From Mixophyes australis (lineage: Eukaryota > Chordata > Amphibia > Anura > Limnodynastidae), in assembly GCA_036250195.1 (NCBI GenBank), contig JAVHZZ010000006.1, positions 161,565,224-161,629,223 on the forward strand: a stretch of 64,000 nt of DNA. The letters run 5' to 3'. Under the pieces are notes generated by a model. It searched no databases. It saw nothing but the letters and a program-made list of their open reading frames with translations, and was not told the DNA's origin. Each line of letters starts with the position of its first letter. Positions within the stretch are counted from its first letter, which is position 1. Below, piece after piece: positions 22,313 through 34,023 of this stretch. The position numbers were made by a program, and so were the translations under genes.

Positions 22313-23101
22313 ATCTGTCTGTATATGGGCACCTTTTGCTGTACATGCGCATCTTATGCTTTACATGGGCACTTTATGCTGTAAATGTGTACATAATGCT
22401 GTACATGGGCACCTTATGCTGTACATGGGCACCTTATGCTGTACATGCGCACATTATGCTGTACATGCGCACCTTATGCTGTACATACGCATATTATGCT
22501 GTACATGCGCACGTTATGCTGTACATGCGCACCTTATGCTGTACAAGCACACGTTTTGCTGTACTTGCGCACCTTATGCTGTTAATGCGCTCTTTATGCT
22601 GTACAAGGGCACCTTATGCTGTACATTGGCACCATATGCTGTACATGCACACGTTTTGCTATACTTGCGCACCTTATGCTGTACATGGGCACCTTATGCT
22701 GAACATGCGCACCTTATGCTGTACATGCGCACCTTTTGCTGTACATTGGCACCTTGTGCTGTACATGCACACTTTATGCTGTACAAGGGCACCTTATGCT
22801 GTACATGGGCACATTCAGGGGCAGGCTGGCATGGGGGGCATCTGGCCCCTGGGCCGGTCCCATAGTGGGCTACCTTGGGCTGGGTCACTAGGACACCTGC
22901 ATTTTTTTCCTTTAAAATAGGCTGCTGAGTCGAGTCTTGCCCCCCTGGGCTAAAATTTGCCAGCCCTCATCTGGGCACATTATGCTGTACATGGGCACCT
23001 TATGCTGTACATGGGCACATTATGCTGTACATGGGCACCTTATGCTGTACATGGGCACATTATGCTGTACATGGGCACCTTTTGCTGTACATGGGCACAT
23101 A
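22313..23101. repeat. 20-bp minisatellite, about 30 units, split by a MITE
   Basis: The unit is GTACATGGGCACCTTATGCT with variants (GGGC/GCGC, CCTT/CATT, TATG/TTTG). Units run from 22321 to 22815 and resume at 22982 after the MITE insertion. The consensus lacks stop triplets on the plus strand, so all three plus frames stay open and translate to a repeating 20-residue pattern. Nothing suggests it is translated: the period is not a multiple of three and there is no codon-level constraint. Less regular units lie at the left end. Confidence 0.95.
22816..22973. mobile_element. 158-bp hAT MITE inserted in the minisatellite, TSD GGCACATT
   Basis: Starts CAGGGGCAGGCTGG, carries the family core (GGGCCGGTCCCATAGTGG, GGGCTGGGTCACTAGG, AAATTTGCCAGCCC) and ends CATCTG. 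Perfect 8-bp duplications GGCACATT (22808-22815, 22974-22981) are themselves minisatellite sequence. Removing the element and one TSD restores the 20-bp register exactly. Confidence 0.95.
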
Positions 23102-24352
<1,251 letters not shown>

Positions 24353-25240
24353 GAGTTTGCTACCAAAAGTCCAACCTAAATTTAAACAACTTTCATTTAT
24401 TTTCTTATAGTGAGATAACATGCTTTGGACAGCACTGTGGATTGTTTTATTTTTATTATAAACTATAAATGTACTTTCAAAGGTCTGCTGAGACGATGCA
24501 CCTTGCTCCCCTCTCACATACACCTATTACGTTGGTGCCTGCGTTCGTATTCATGTAGGGTCATGGTTAACTGCCAGGGTTCATATTATTGAGTGGTACA
24601 AAGGGACTGGAGTGGGTGTTGTTGAAAATAGCACAAGGCAAAGTGAGAAGAGGATGAGAGTCATTAATGACGCAGAGTATCACAAATAGCGGCAGTATAT
24701 AACACCATTAAAAGTTCTCATATTTCATGTCTCTTTATTAGGAAAAGGAGTGTTTACACATATTTCTACCATAACCTTCAGTATAACAGACAGCTAGCTT
24801 TATGTGGACAACCCCTTAAAAAGTATCTCTATTTGACTATTTGAAAAGCCGGAAGTCCAGTGATTGCTACTCCAGCCATATATAGGAGAAAATGAAATAC
24901 ACAAGAAGCATGACAGCTTTGGACTTCTTTCACCCATACTTGGAGAAAACCAACTAATATTTAATATATGTCCTTTCTTAAGTGTCTGATGCCCAGGAAA
25001 CCCCAAATTCACAGCAGTCCATTAAAAGATTTCTCCAGCTAAAATGTATCCCTTCCACCATTCTGACCCTTAGATAGGGCCTTATTTAAATATTTATTAC
25101 CATCTATACATACTTTATAACCATGATAAAGTTCTTATCCCTAGTCAGGGGCATAAACAGAAATTTTTGGACCTCATAGCAAAATTATGAATGTAAATAG
25201 GTATGGACAGCCTCCATTTCCCTCACGTAACCAAGACTCC
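24353..25240. other. Unannotated DNA
   Basis: No gene or TE end was recognised. Confidence 0.35.
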
Positions 25241-25248
25241 ACTCTACA

Positions 25249-25630
25249 CAGGGCCGGTGCTAGGGTCCATGGCGCCCTAGGCATTTCGACCCCCCCCCCC
25301 CGCAAAATACAGCGCCCTCCTCCCCCCTCACCCCGTCTTTCCTTACCTTGTCACACCACCGCCGCCTCTCTGCTCCGTCTCCTCCCCTCCACTCACTGAC
25401 ACTAGTGAGTGGAGGGGAGGAGACGGAGCAGAGAGGCGGCGGTGGTGAGCAATAGCCTCTCCCCCCTCCCCCGTGCATCTGAATGCTGTGCGGCGGCCGT
25501 GACAGGTATGGTCAGCGGTCGCCGCACAGTTTTAAAGTAACTTACATTCTTGTGGCGCCCTCCAGGCGCCCTCCAGTGCCCGGCGCCCTAGGCAAGTGCC
25601 TAACCTTGCCTAATGGGAGCGCCGGGCCTG
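25249..25630. mobile_element. 382-bp hAT element with perfect 44-bp hairpin, TSD ACTCTACA
   Basis: The left end CAGGGCCGGTGCT and the right end (complement CAGGCCCGGCGCT) are TIRs. Perfect 8-bp duplications ACTCTACA flank it (25241-25248, 25631-25638), which makes it hAT. Arms of 44 bp at 25354-25397 and 25404-25447 are perfectly complementary around a 6-nt loop and strongly purine/pyrimidine-skewed. GGCGCCCTAGGCA blocks recur near both ends (25272-25283, 25583-25595). It is noncoding. Confidence 0.92.
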
Positions 25631-25638
25631 ACTCTACA

Positions 25639-26690
25639 CTTTCTGCTTAGAGAGGAAGGGGACATCAGAGTTCTCTACCCCACAGACCAGAACTTAATTT
25701 TGGAACCCCAAATGCCTAGCAGTGTTGTAAATCAAACATCAGGAAGCTCACTGTAATAAGAGCAGAGTACTCACCACTATCAATAAAAGTTAAGCCCACT
25801 GGGGACCCTTTCTAATCAGTAAGAATGCTGGCGACACCTCCATTAAAGTTTCTTAAATTTCACCATGTGGCTAACAAAGGGGTTTTCAGTACATAATATT
25901 ATGTGTTCAGTTTAAAAAAGCATGGTCACATAGTATTGCATTGAGATGTGCTTGGTACTACATATCCCAGGTACAGAGACCAAACACAATAGCATGACTT
26001 ACAGGTCTTTGGGCACTAGTGCTCTGATCCTAGGATCTGGAAATACCAGGCAGCTGTCCATTACTTTTGGAAAGAAAAATGGGTCAACCTGGACTAAAAT
26101 ACATTTTCTGTGATTATGCTCCAATGTGTGATATTTGGTGATTCCATTGTTTAATTGTGTACCACTACAGACTTCAGAGAGCCAAAACAGCAGAGAGTCC
26201 AGGCAACATGAGGGGCAATAGTAATTTGCTGGCACCCCCCGAAAGGTAGTGCCTCCAATGCGGATGCTGGGGATGGATATCTCTACCAGTATTCCATGTT
26301 CCCTGCACCGTGGGAACCTCAGATGGGCATAAAAGAAGGATATGAGGTACATATTGGGGCTCCTTGCTTGACAGGTCTGGCTTGAGGTTACAGCTTCCGC
26401 TGGATTGCCGGATACTGTATAACTCACAGAAATTAATGGACTGTGTGGGCATTGTTATGGTCCCAAATGGAGTTTGTTCACTTTGTATTCCTGCTGAAAA
26501 CCAGGTGATGGTTGGAAAGAACGCTGGCATGCCTGGCAGAAGGAAGATCAGTGAATTACCGGACTCTCCTCATCTGGCTAACAAGACAACCACAACAACC
26601 AGTGACCAATGCTCATATATGTAACATATTGCATCCCCTATGTGTTATGTATTGTTGCAGCCATTTGAGTGAATTGGGTAAATCAAATAA
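25639..26690. other. Unannotated DNA with chance open frames
   Basis: Two overlapping minus-strand frames of 142 and 118 codons (25999-26530) were inspected. They show no known motif or splice-bounded structure, and they overlap plus-strand frames, so no gene is called. Confidence 0.35.
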
Positions 26691-26697
26691 ATCCTAT

Positions 26698-26899
26698 GGG
26701 GCATATTCAATTGTTGACGTTACAGCCAAAAGTAACGCGCCCCGTGCACTATTACGGTAATAGTGCACGTAAATACCAGTATTATGATACTTTTCTCGCT
26801 GGATTTCTCCCTGAGCCACGAGCTGAAATCCAGCTTACTTTTACTATAATACCAGTAAGTTTTTCCGCAGCGGAAACCGCGGACAATTGAATATGCCCC
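26698..26899. mobile_element. 202-bp MITE, TSD TAT
   Basis: The TIRs GGGGCATATTCAATTGT and ACAATTGAATATGCCCC are flanked by TAT (26695-26697, 26900-26902). The short TSD points to a PIF/Harbinger-like or related superfamily. An internal 12-bp palindrome GTGCACTATTAC / GTAATAGTGCAC lies near 26737-26769. It is noncoding. Confidence 0.85.
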
Positions 26900-27011
26900 T
26901 ATGTGTTCATAAAGAGATATCTGTCGAAGTGGGGAACTAGCCCAATGTACGATACCACAGGGGGCAGTGAGCCTGGTATAATTTCCATTGTAGTTCACAG
27001 AGGACTCCGGG

Positions 27012-27155
27012 TAGAGGCGGAACTAGCAAGCACCGGTGGAGGGAGGCGAGAACCGGAGCCCTCTGACCCTCTGTATATGCCATGCAGTGGGCCCCATTGT
27101 CTCCATGGGTCCCCGGTGCACTGCAACTGCTGCACCAATTGTAGTTCTGCCACTG
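27012..27155. mobile_element. 144-bp hAT MITE
   Basis: Starts TAGAGGCGGAACTA and ends TAGTTCTGCCACTG. The flanks ACTCCGGG (27004-27011) and GCTCCGGG (27156-27163) agree at 7 of 8 bases, a hAT-size TSD. The core (GTGGGCCCCATTGTCTCC, GGGTCCCCGGTGCACTGCA) suits this family. Confidence 0.8.
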
Positions 27156-27510
27156 GCTCCGGGTTTATCTAGGTGGACTGATACATATAAAAGGGGTGGG
27201 TCTAGCCCCAGTATTGTGACACTCAATCTCTTTGTTCGCCATGGACACCACTCTATTCTCCTCTTAGTGCAGCGCTCATAGAAGACGGTAGAGGGAAGCA
27301 GTGCCAAGAGCAGCATGGGTGACCGCTACATGTGTCCCGGCATTGATGAGTCCCCTCAGCTGCCTGGTCGTGTAACAGCTGCTATCCCGGTAGTTACACC
27401 TATTCACCTACCTCTGCAGATTCTGCACCACTGCAAACTGTATTACTTACAGTGTGTGATTCAGTTTCTGGGTTTCTGGATTCCTCAATCTCACCTGACA
27501 CCTTTAGCTG

Positions 27511-27591
27511 ATTATAATGTGCTGTACTGTGATAGCACATTCTAATATGAACTACGCTATAATGTGCTATCACAGTACAGCACATTATAAT
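27511..27591. repeat. Perfect 30-bp hairpin
   Basis: ATTATAATGTGCTGTACTG and the next 11 bases (27511-27540) are exactly complemented at 27562-27591, with a 21-nt loop. The size is pre-miRNA-like, but perfect pairing and the TA-rich ends fit a small fold-back MITE better. Confidence 0.8.
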
Positions 27592-27610
27592 CACAATATA
27601 GCATATTGTG

Positions 27611-27985
27611 GGGTCTATTTACCATTATTAGACAAAATCAAAGATTCTCTATAGAACATTCTCTTGCCTCAATCTACCAATAAAAGTTTATAGGGGCAGC
27701 TCAACACCCCAGCAATACTGGCTGCCAATCGCTCTTCTTAGTATCTGTGCATGTGTGACCCCCCCTTCCCCAACAAATGTTTGTTTATATATTTTACTTA
27801 GGAGAAAACGCTTTATTATTGACATATTGCCATCCTGATATGGTGACAGCCCTGCAAGGGGAAGCTTTCATATTAGAATATTAGAATGGGTACGCCTTCA
27901 CCAGAGACCCCCAAAAAAACTTATCACTGGCAAAATCCGTCAATAGTCATCACTGCTCCTGGAACTTCGGTAAATAGGGAAAAGA
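27611..27985. mobile_element. Possible GGTCTATTTACC-type MITE
   Basis: The left end GGGGTCTATTTACC and GGTAAATAGGGAA near 27969-27981 look like opposed ends. The arms beyond them are poorly conserved. Confidence 0.35.
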
Positions 27986-30530
27986 CCAACGACTGTTTTC
28001 ACAGTTATAAGGACTTTTCTCCCTTTCTTAAATTGACCCATATAAGTTACAGGCGGCAGGTAATACAGCCAGGATTCAGGAGCAGTGCACAACCGAAGCA
28101 TGGCAAAGTGGTTGTAAAGTACAATATCAGACTATAGAAATTATCCCATCACCTAAATTTATCACTGAATTTTCGCTGGGTCAGCTAAGCGATGCTCGAC
28201 TCCTCAGCGAAACTGACTTGTCGACGACAGAGGGCTATATATTTCATTTTGTAGTCGATAAAGTTGATTTAAAAAGAAATAACATTCATGTTTATAATGT
28301 ATGTGGTGATGGGGTTTGGTTGAGATTGTGACAGCTGTATGGTAAATTTTAGCGTTCCCAAAGGCAAAGATCATACTACCTCTAAGCTCTGAACTCCTCT
28401 TGGAATGGTCATTCTCTGTCTTTCTTTTTTATCACTAAAAGTAATACGCATAAACCTTGCACATCCACTGCTGAGAGATTCACTGTGCAGCTTGATTGCT
28501 GTTAGCTCAGGAAAATTGGCTGCATACAGAGGGCAGCTGTGTCAACCGGCTGGTAAAGCTAAAGATGGTAGGTGGGCAAGTATCATCAGTGTCTACTTTT
28601 GTCTGGGTGTGTTAGAGTTCTGACTTAAATTACTGAGCAGCTGGAAAAGTTTCATTTTTTCCTCTATCTCTTACAAAAGGGGATGATTAATACCTTACTT
28701 ATCAAAAAGGCAGAATTTCCCCTTGCCTCCTTTCTGGAGACCCCACACAAAGAGCAAAATCAGCAATATGTAATTAATGATTCCCTCTGAATGCCAGGAG
28801 AATGAGGGCAACTGCTGCAGTTCATTAGATGTACATTCGTAACTAGAAAAAGTAGCAGCAAACTTCAGATTCCATCCTGGGAATGGGATCAGATCTTCAT
28901 TAAAACCTTATTGTGAAAAAAATAAACAATGTGAGTGATTTACAAACCACAAATTATTTTGTAATAGGACATGCCGACTCTTGCGCAAGTGTGGTTAGTT
29001 TTATTGGGAAGGTCACAGATTTGTGTGCCAAGATGTTATGACTCTAAACCAAGCAGTATTAAATTAATAAGCAGGGTGGTACCTAAGTTGGCAGTAGCTT
29101 GGACTCTGGATCTGGCAACACGTAAAACTGGGTGCAGATTCCCTTTAGAGAGAACTTTTTTAAATAGTTGGGGGTACCCAAGTAACCATCCCACATATGA
29201 CTGAAAAATGTCATACATAGATAAGGATGGTGGCAGTAGCAGCACAAATATAGGGGGTGCTGAAGCACTCACAGCACCCGCAAAGCTGGCACCTATTACC
29301 CTATTTATTCATAATGCACACAAAACAGAATATGCTGGAACAGTCAAAATGAATGAACTTGTAGAGGGAAGGACTTAGGGTCACATGTTCAGTTTTTAGG
29401 TCGTAAAATGATTAAATATTTTATGACTTTGAAGGTCCAGAAAGCCTTGAACTGTTATCATATCACTGCATAGAGTGAAGAAAGGGGGGAGGAAGAGGCA
29501 GTTTTCATTTGATCTCCCAACCTGACCAGTATGAAATAAAATAACCAACGCTCACCCCATCTGATCCAAGGTCCAGTGATTTCCTTGAGAACACAACAGC
29601 TCAATGACAAACGCCTTCCTGAGCAATACAGAGGATCATCTGCTCTGACCGTTAGATACACTGCTGGACTCAGATCATGGAAATGCAGGTAAGTGACCTT
29701 TTGTTATTTTATTTACCTCGCCTAACTCAATCCAAAAGTACAGTATATTAAGGGAGATACCCATCGATAAAGAAGAGATATGCCCACCTTGTGGAATGAA
29801 GGCACCCCCAGGAAAGTTGCCCACTCTTTCAGGTGTTCGGGACATCTTCTAATTCGAGAGTCTCTTGAACAGTCAAGGAGAACTATGCTTCTACAGCAAC
29901 AAAATTATCGTCAACCCCAATACTATGGGTTTCTATCATTGACAGAAAACTAAACTAACAAGCTTTTCACATTTTGGCAAAAAAATAATTATTAAAATAA
30001 TTTCATTGCAAGTGGATGATACCAACCATTACATGCAATGCCAATCTGACTGTGAATTGAATTTCTAAGTAATTTTATTGATATGGCAGCTATGTGTCAC
30101 AATTTATCTTTCTTCTACTCTCCTGTCATGATGAGTGGTCCCTGGGGGTCTGGTTAGGACAAGAATAAACCAACTTAAATCTTCCGCTTGAAAAGGAATA
30201 AAAAACTACATCAACAAAATATTTACGGGCAACCAGGCATCGCCATGCCAATTAGCGGCACTGAAGCATCATGTGCTAGTATAAATAAGCAGATTGTATG
30301 GAATAATGGGGAGCTGTCAGTCTTACATGGCATACTGCAGACAGGCATCTATCTTTACTCTCAACATTACATGCATTGGGGCTTAACGCTCCTGACATGA
30401 GCTACAAATATGTCCCATAAAAATATGTCAAGAGCCTGTGGGTGCAGTCGTAATGTTGAAACTTGCAATAAATATAAATATTTTTTTCCAATGCAACCAA
30501 ACTGAAAAATTACATTACAAAAAAAAAATT
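27986..30530. other. Unannotated DNA
   Basis: No recognisable gene. Many short open frames on both strands have no motif, and no TE ends are convincing. Confidence 0.35.
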
Positions 30531-30610
30531 CGGGCCTCATTTCAGTTAAAAGCAAATTCAGCTAAAAGGTGTATTTTTGCACCTGGACAAACCATGTTGT
30601 AATGCAAGAA
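30531..30610. mobile_element. Left-end fragment of the long-TIR MITE
   Basis: CGGGCCTCATTTCAG leads into TTTTTGCACCTGGAC and AAACCATGTTGTAATGCAAG, matching the left arm of 62507-62819. The rest of the element is absent. Confidence 0.5.
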
Positions 30611-31049
30611 AAACCTGTTTGGTTTTGCAGGTATCACACAAAAACTGTGATTTAGGGGTTTATTTGTTAAAGGGAGAAAAGCCCTATAGGTTTTTATGCT
30701 GGAGTTAGGGCTTCTACCTATACATCAGAGGGTCACAGTCAGCGATAGCAATGCTATCACCTGCAGCACCTTGCACCAATGGTAACATTTGCCAGATCTC
30801 GCCAGTTAGCCAGGTCCTGCATGTGCAGATCCCATGATCTTTTAAGCTTAGCTTTAATCCAATTAAAGGCTCCCATGGTGAGCCAATCAGAGCTTTCCGT
30901 GAAAATTTTGAATCTACATGACGCGGCGAGACAATAAGGGTTCGCTGCATCATTGCCCCACCCACTCTTGATTATGCAATATGACCACTGCGGTTGGGCG
31001 CACTCTGCCCAATGGCGGAGAGGGAGCAGTGAAGTGAAGTGACATCGGC
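30611..31049. other. Unclassified sequence adjoining the Tc1 element
   Basis: GC content rises and CCAATCAG and GGCGG words appear, but no family was recognised. The Tc1 C-terminal end and its left TIR should lie here and are missing, so this segment marks a deletion or a later insertion. Confidence 0.3.
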
Positions 31050-32820
31050 TGAATATGGCGGCAGCGCATTGAGGACAGTCAATCAACTCCTGGGCCACAT
31101 ACTGACTGATTGCCGCCCATTCTTGCCAAATCAATGCTTGGAGTTTGTCAGAATTTGTGGGTTTTTGCTTGTCCACCCGCCTCTTGAGGGTTGACCACAA
31201 GTTCTCAATGGGATTAAGGTCTGGGGAGTTTCCTGGTCATGGACCCAAAATTTCTATATTTTGATCCCCGAGCCACTTAGTTATCACTTTTGCCTTATGG
31301 CAAGGTGCTCCATCATGCTGGAAAAGATATTGTTCATCACCAAACTGTTCTTGGATGGCTGGGAGAAATTGCTCTTGGAAGATATTTTGGTACCATTCTT
31401 TATTCATGGCTATGCTCTTAGGCAAAATTGTAAGTGAGCACACTCCCTTGACTGAGAAGCAACCCCACACATGAATGGTGTCAGGATGCTTTGCTGTTGG
31501 CATGACACAGGACTGACAGTAGAACTCACATTTCCTTCTCCGAACAAGCATTTTTTTCTAGATGCCCCAAACAATTTGAAAGGGGATTCATCAGAGAAAA
31601 TGACTTTACGCCCAGTCCTCAGCAGTCCAATCTCTGTACCTTTTGCAGAATATCCATCTGTCCCTGATATTTTTCCTGGAGAGAAGTGGCTTTTTTGCTG
31701 GCCTTCTTGATACTAGGCCAACCTCCAAAAGTCTTTGCATCACATTGCGTGCAGATGCACTCACACCTGCCTGCTGCCATTCGTGAGCTAGCTCTGCACT
31801 GATGGATCCTGCAGCTGAATCAACTTAAGAGACGGTCCTGGCGCTTGATGGACGTTCTTGGGTGCCTCGAAGCCTTCTTCACAACTGTGGTAAAACAAGG
31901 TATTAATATCACCCTAACCAGCCTGTCCCTCGATTCTCACAAAATGTGGATTATAGCATGTACTTTTTATAGCCCATTCTTTTGTTCCCCAGTTCAACAG
32001 AGTACAAATGTTCTTAAAGTGAAGCCAGGTGGTTATGGGTAGGGATCAGGTTGCAAGATACTGGTGAGGTGGAAGGCTAATTAGTATCCATTGTTCTCAC
32101 AAGACTACTCCAGACGATTGGTCTACTATCTGGCAGGGGAGTTTCTGTGGAAGTATAGCTCATCTGCACTCCCCCCTCCAAACCCAAATTTCATGACTCA
32201 CCAATGTTTAACAAGAAGAGGCCCAGGGGTTTGCCTAGGGAGGGAAAAGCACTTTAGAAATTTGACCCGAGATATAAGGAGCCACTCCAGGGGGGTGAGG
32301 TGATGTTAATTCTGGGAATTGGTGGCTGGAAGCTGGAGGGTGGCTGGTGGCTCTACCAGTGAAATACATAGGCAGATCCATGTGTTGTCAAGTCTGTACA
32401 AACAGGTGACTGTAACTCCTTAAGCTAGTGGGGTATGAGACAGATGATGTGGTAAACCTGCCTGGCATTTATTTACTGTATGTACATAATATTCTAGTGT
32501 TGTTTTTATTACAATAAATGTACTGTTGTACTTTCTAATTGCATTTGCCTGAGTGACTAATAAGAATCTTAGAAGTTACTGGTTAGGCTTCCCTGACCTA
32601 TAAATGCACCCGTGGGTGGCCAGCCAGAGGGAAGTCGGTAGAATTGGGCCAGATAACCCAGTATCTTCACAACAACTATTGAACCTCTCTCCTTGACATT
32701 CTTGATGATCCAATAATTGGTTGATTTAGGTGCAATCTTACTAACAGCAATATCTTTGCCTGTGAAGCCCTTTATGTGCAAAGCAATGAAGACTGCACGT
32801 GTTTCCTTGCAGGTAACCAT
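31050..32820 (-). pseudogene. Tc1/mariner transposase pseudogene, DD35E spacing
   Basis: The ATG complement is at 32818-32820. The N-terminal part (MVTCKETRAVFIALHIKGF, then a helix-turn-helix-like DIAVSKIAPKSTNYWIIK) ends at the LTR. The rest resumes at 31885 with VVKKASRHPRTS. Catalytic residues are all visible: FSDESPF (31578-31598), QHDGAPCHK (about 31300-31320) and NPIEN (31201-31215). The second Asp and the Glu are separated by 35 positions, counting the stop codon between them, against 34 in classic Tc1. Breaks: a frameshift after KRQDRLL (near 31825), a one-base insertion in the A-run at 31551-31558, a Trp-to-stop change (TGA, near 31228), and a shift in the C-terminus after QELID (near 31070). 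It would cut and paste the element at TA sites if intact; this copy is dead. Confidence 0.88.
31886..32671 (+). mobile_element. Solo LTR, 786 bp, TSD ACAAC, inside the Tc1 transposase
   Basis: Starts TGTGGTAAAACAAGG and ends CAGTATCTTCACA. Perfect 5-bp duplications ACAAC flank it (31881-31885, 32672-32676). A TATAAG box at 32273-32278 and AATAAA at 32513-32518 give a plus-strand U3-R-U5 layout. It is the same family as 4402-5280. Deleting the LTR and one TSD leaves the transposase frame continuous. There is no coding or primer-binding sequence. Confidence 0.93.
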
Positions 32821-33132
32821 GGTTGACAGAGGAAGAACAATGATTTCAAGCACCACCCTCCTTTTAAAGCTTCTAGTCTGTTATTCTAACGCAATCAGCA
32901 TGACAGAGTGATCTTCAGCCTTGTCCTCGTTAACACTCTCACCTGTGTTAACAATAATCACTGACCTGATGTCAGCTGGTCCTTTTGTGGCAGGGCTGAA
33001 ATGCCATGGAGATGTTGTTTTTGGAATAAAGTTCATTGTCATGGCAAAGAGGCAATGACCACTCTTCATGAGGCAGCAGACATTGTGAAAAATAATATTT
33101 GTGTCATTCTCAAACTATTTGCCATGACTGTA

Positions 33133-34015
33133 AAATACAAAACTATGAAAACTGTTGATAGGTTGTCAATACTGTATGGCATGGTTCTTTTGAAACTGAT
33201 CTATCATTGTGCAGAGTGTCTCAAAATCCAGAGTTAGAATAGTGTTCTATCCATAAATCACCTCCCCTTCCCTTACACCAAAACAACAGTATACAGACTA
33301 GATCATGTCCAGTGTTAGTGTAAAGGCGAGCAAAGAATCAAGCATATCTGCCAACAATTTAGGCCACAACCCTAATCTTAAAACACCCATCTTGGGTGAG
33401 GCCACGCCCCTTTACCAATAGAACACATTCATGTCAGGTGTTGCAAATAATAACCGTACTGCGACAATTTTTAATGTTGACAGCTATGAGAGAGATGATA
33501 TAGAGATTGCTTCATCTGAAGGGGCAAACAATGAGCTACAATGTCCCCTTATCCACATGCAATTAGACACTGAAGTTGTACTCTGTTAAGCTGCGGAACA
33601 AAAGCATGGGCTATAAAAAAGTTTAAGACAATTACTTGCAATGGGCGCACACTGCAATCTAGAGAAGGTTTAAGATATACAACTATGGGTAGTTAGGAGC
33701 TATAGCAAATAAATGTATCAGTAGTGTGAATATGGCTGCAGCTTCTCTTCAAAACCTCAGAATTTTTATCTAGCATCAGCAAAGTCACATGTTCCTATTA
33801 AATGTATAGGCTGCATCTATGTGCATGTCTCCAAAATGGCTGCCTCCACTCAAACAGGCGCACTCAACAATTTCTGCCAGCCTCTTGCAATTGAAGTTTC
33901 ACAAAGCTGATGAACTACAGATTGTCTTCTTCTTGTTGTCCCATTTTTGCCTGCCAGTAAAATACCAACCAGGTGCCAACCCACCCTTGATTTAGATGCA
34001 TCTCTGAATATTTTG
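33133..34015. other. Unannotated DNA with a MITE fragment
   Basis: CATATCTGCCAAC at 33343 followed by GGCCACGCCCC near 33400 looks like a short piece of the CATACTTGCCAAC family. The rest shows nothing. Confidence 0.35.
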
Positions 34016-34023
34016 TTGTCATT

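Larger units (their letters stand above)
31050..33130 (-). mobile_element. Tc1/mariner element, left end lost, interrupted by an LTR
   Basis: The right end is intact: on the minus strand it starts at a TA (33131-33132) with CAGTCATGGC, AAATAGTTTGAGAATG and ACACAAATATT, the usual Tc1 TIR layout. A roughly 300-bp leader follows, then the transposase. The opposite TIR is not found. The element is split at 31886-32671 by a solo LTR. Confidence 0.85.

Noticed and set aside
22296..22920. Two overlapping open frames of 189 and 194 codons (plus strand)
   Set aside because: They are readings of a 20-bp minisatellite that lacks stop codons; all three frames give the same peptide cycle, which shows no coding constraint.
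25999..26530. Overlapping minus-strand frames of 142 and 118 codons
   Set aside because: No recognised domain, overlapped by frames on the other strand, and no splice or start context. A transcript match could reopen this.
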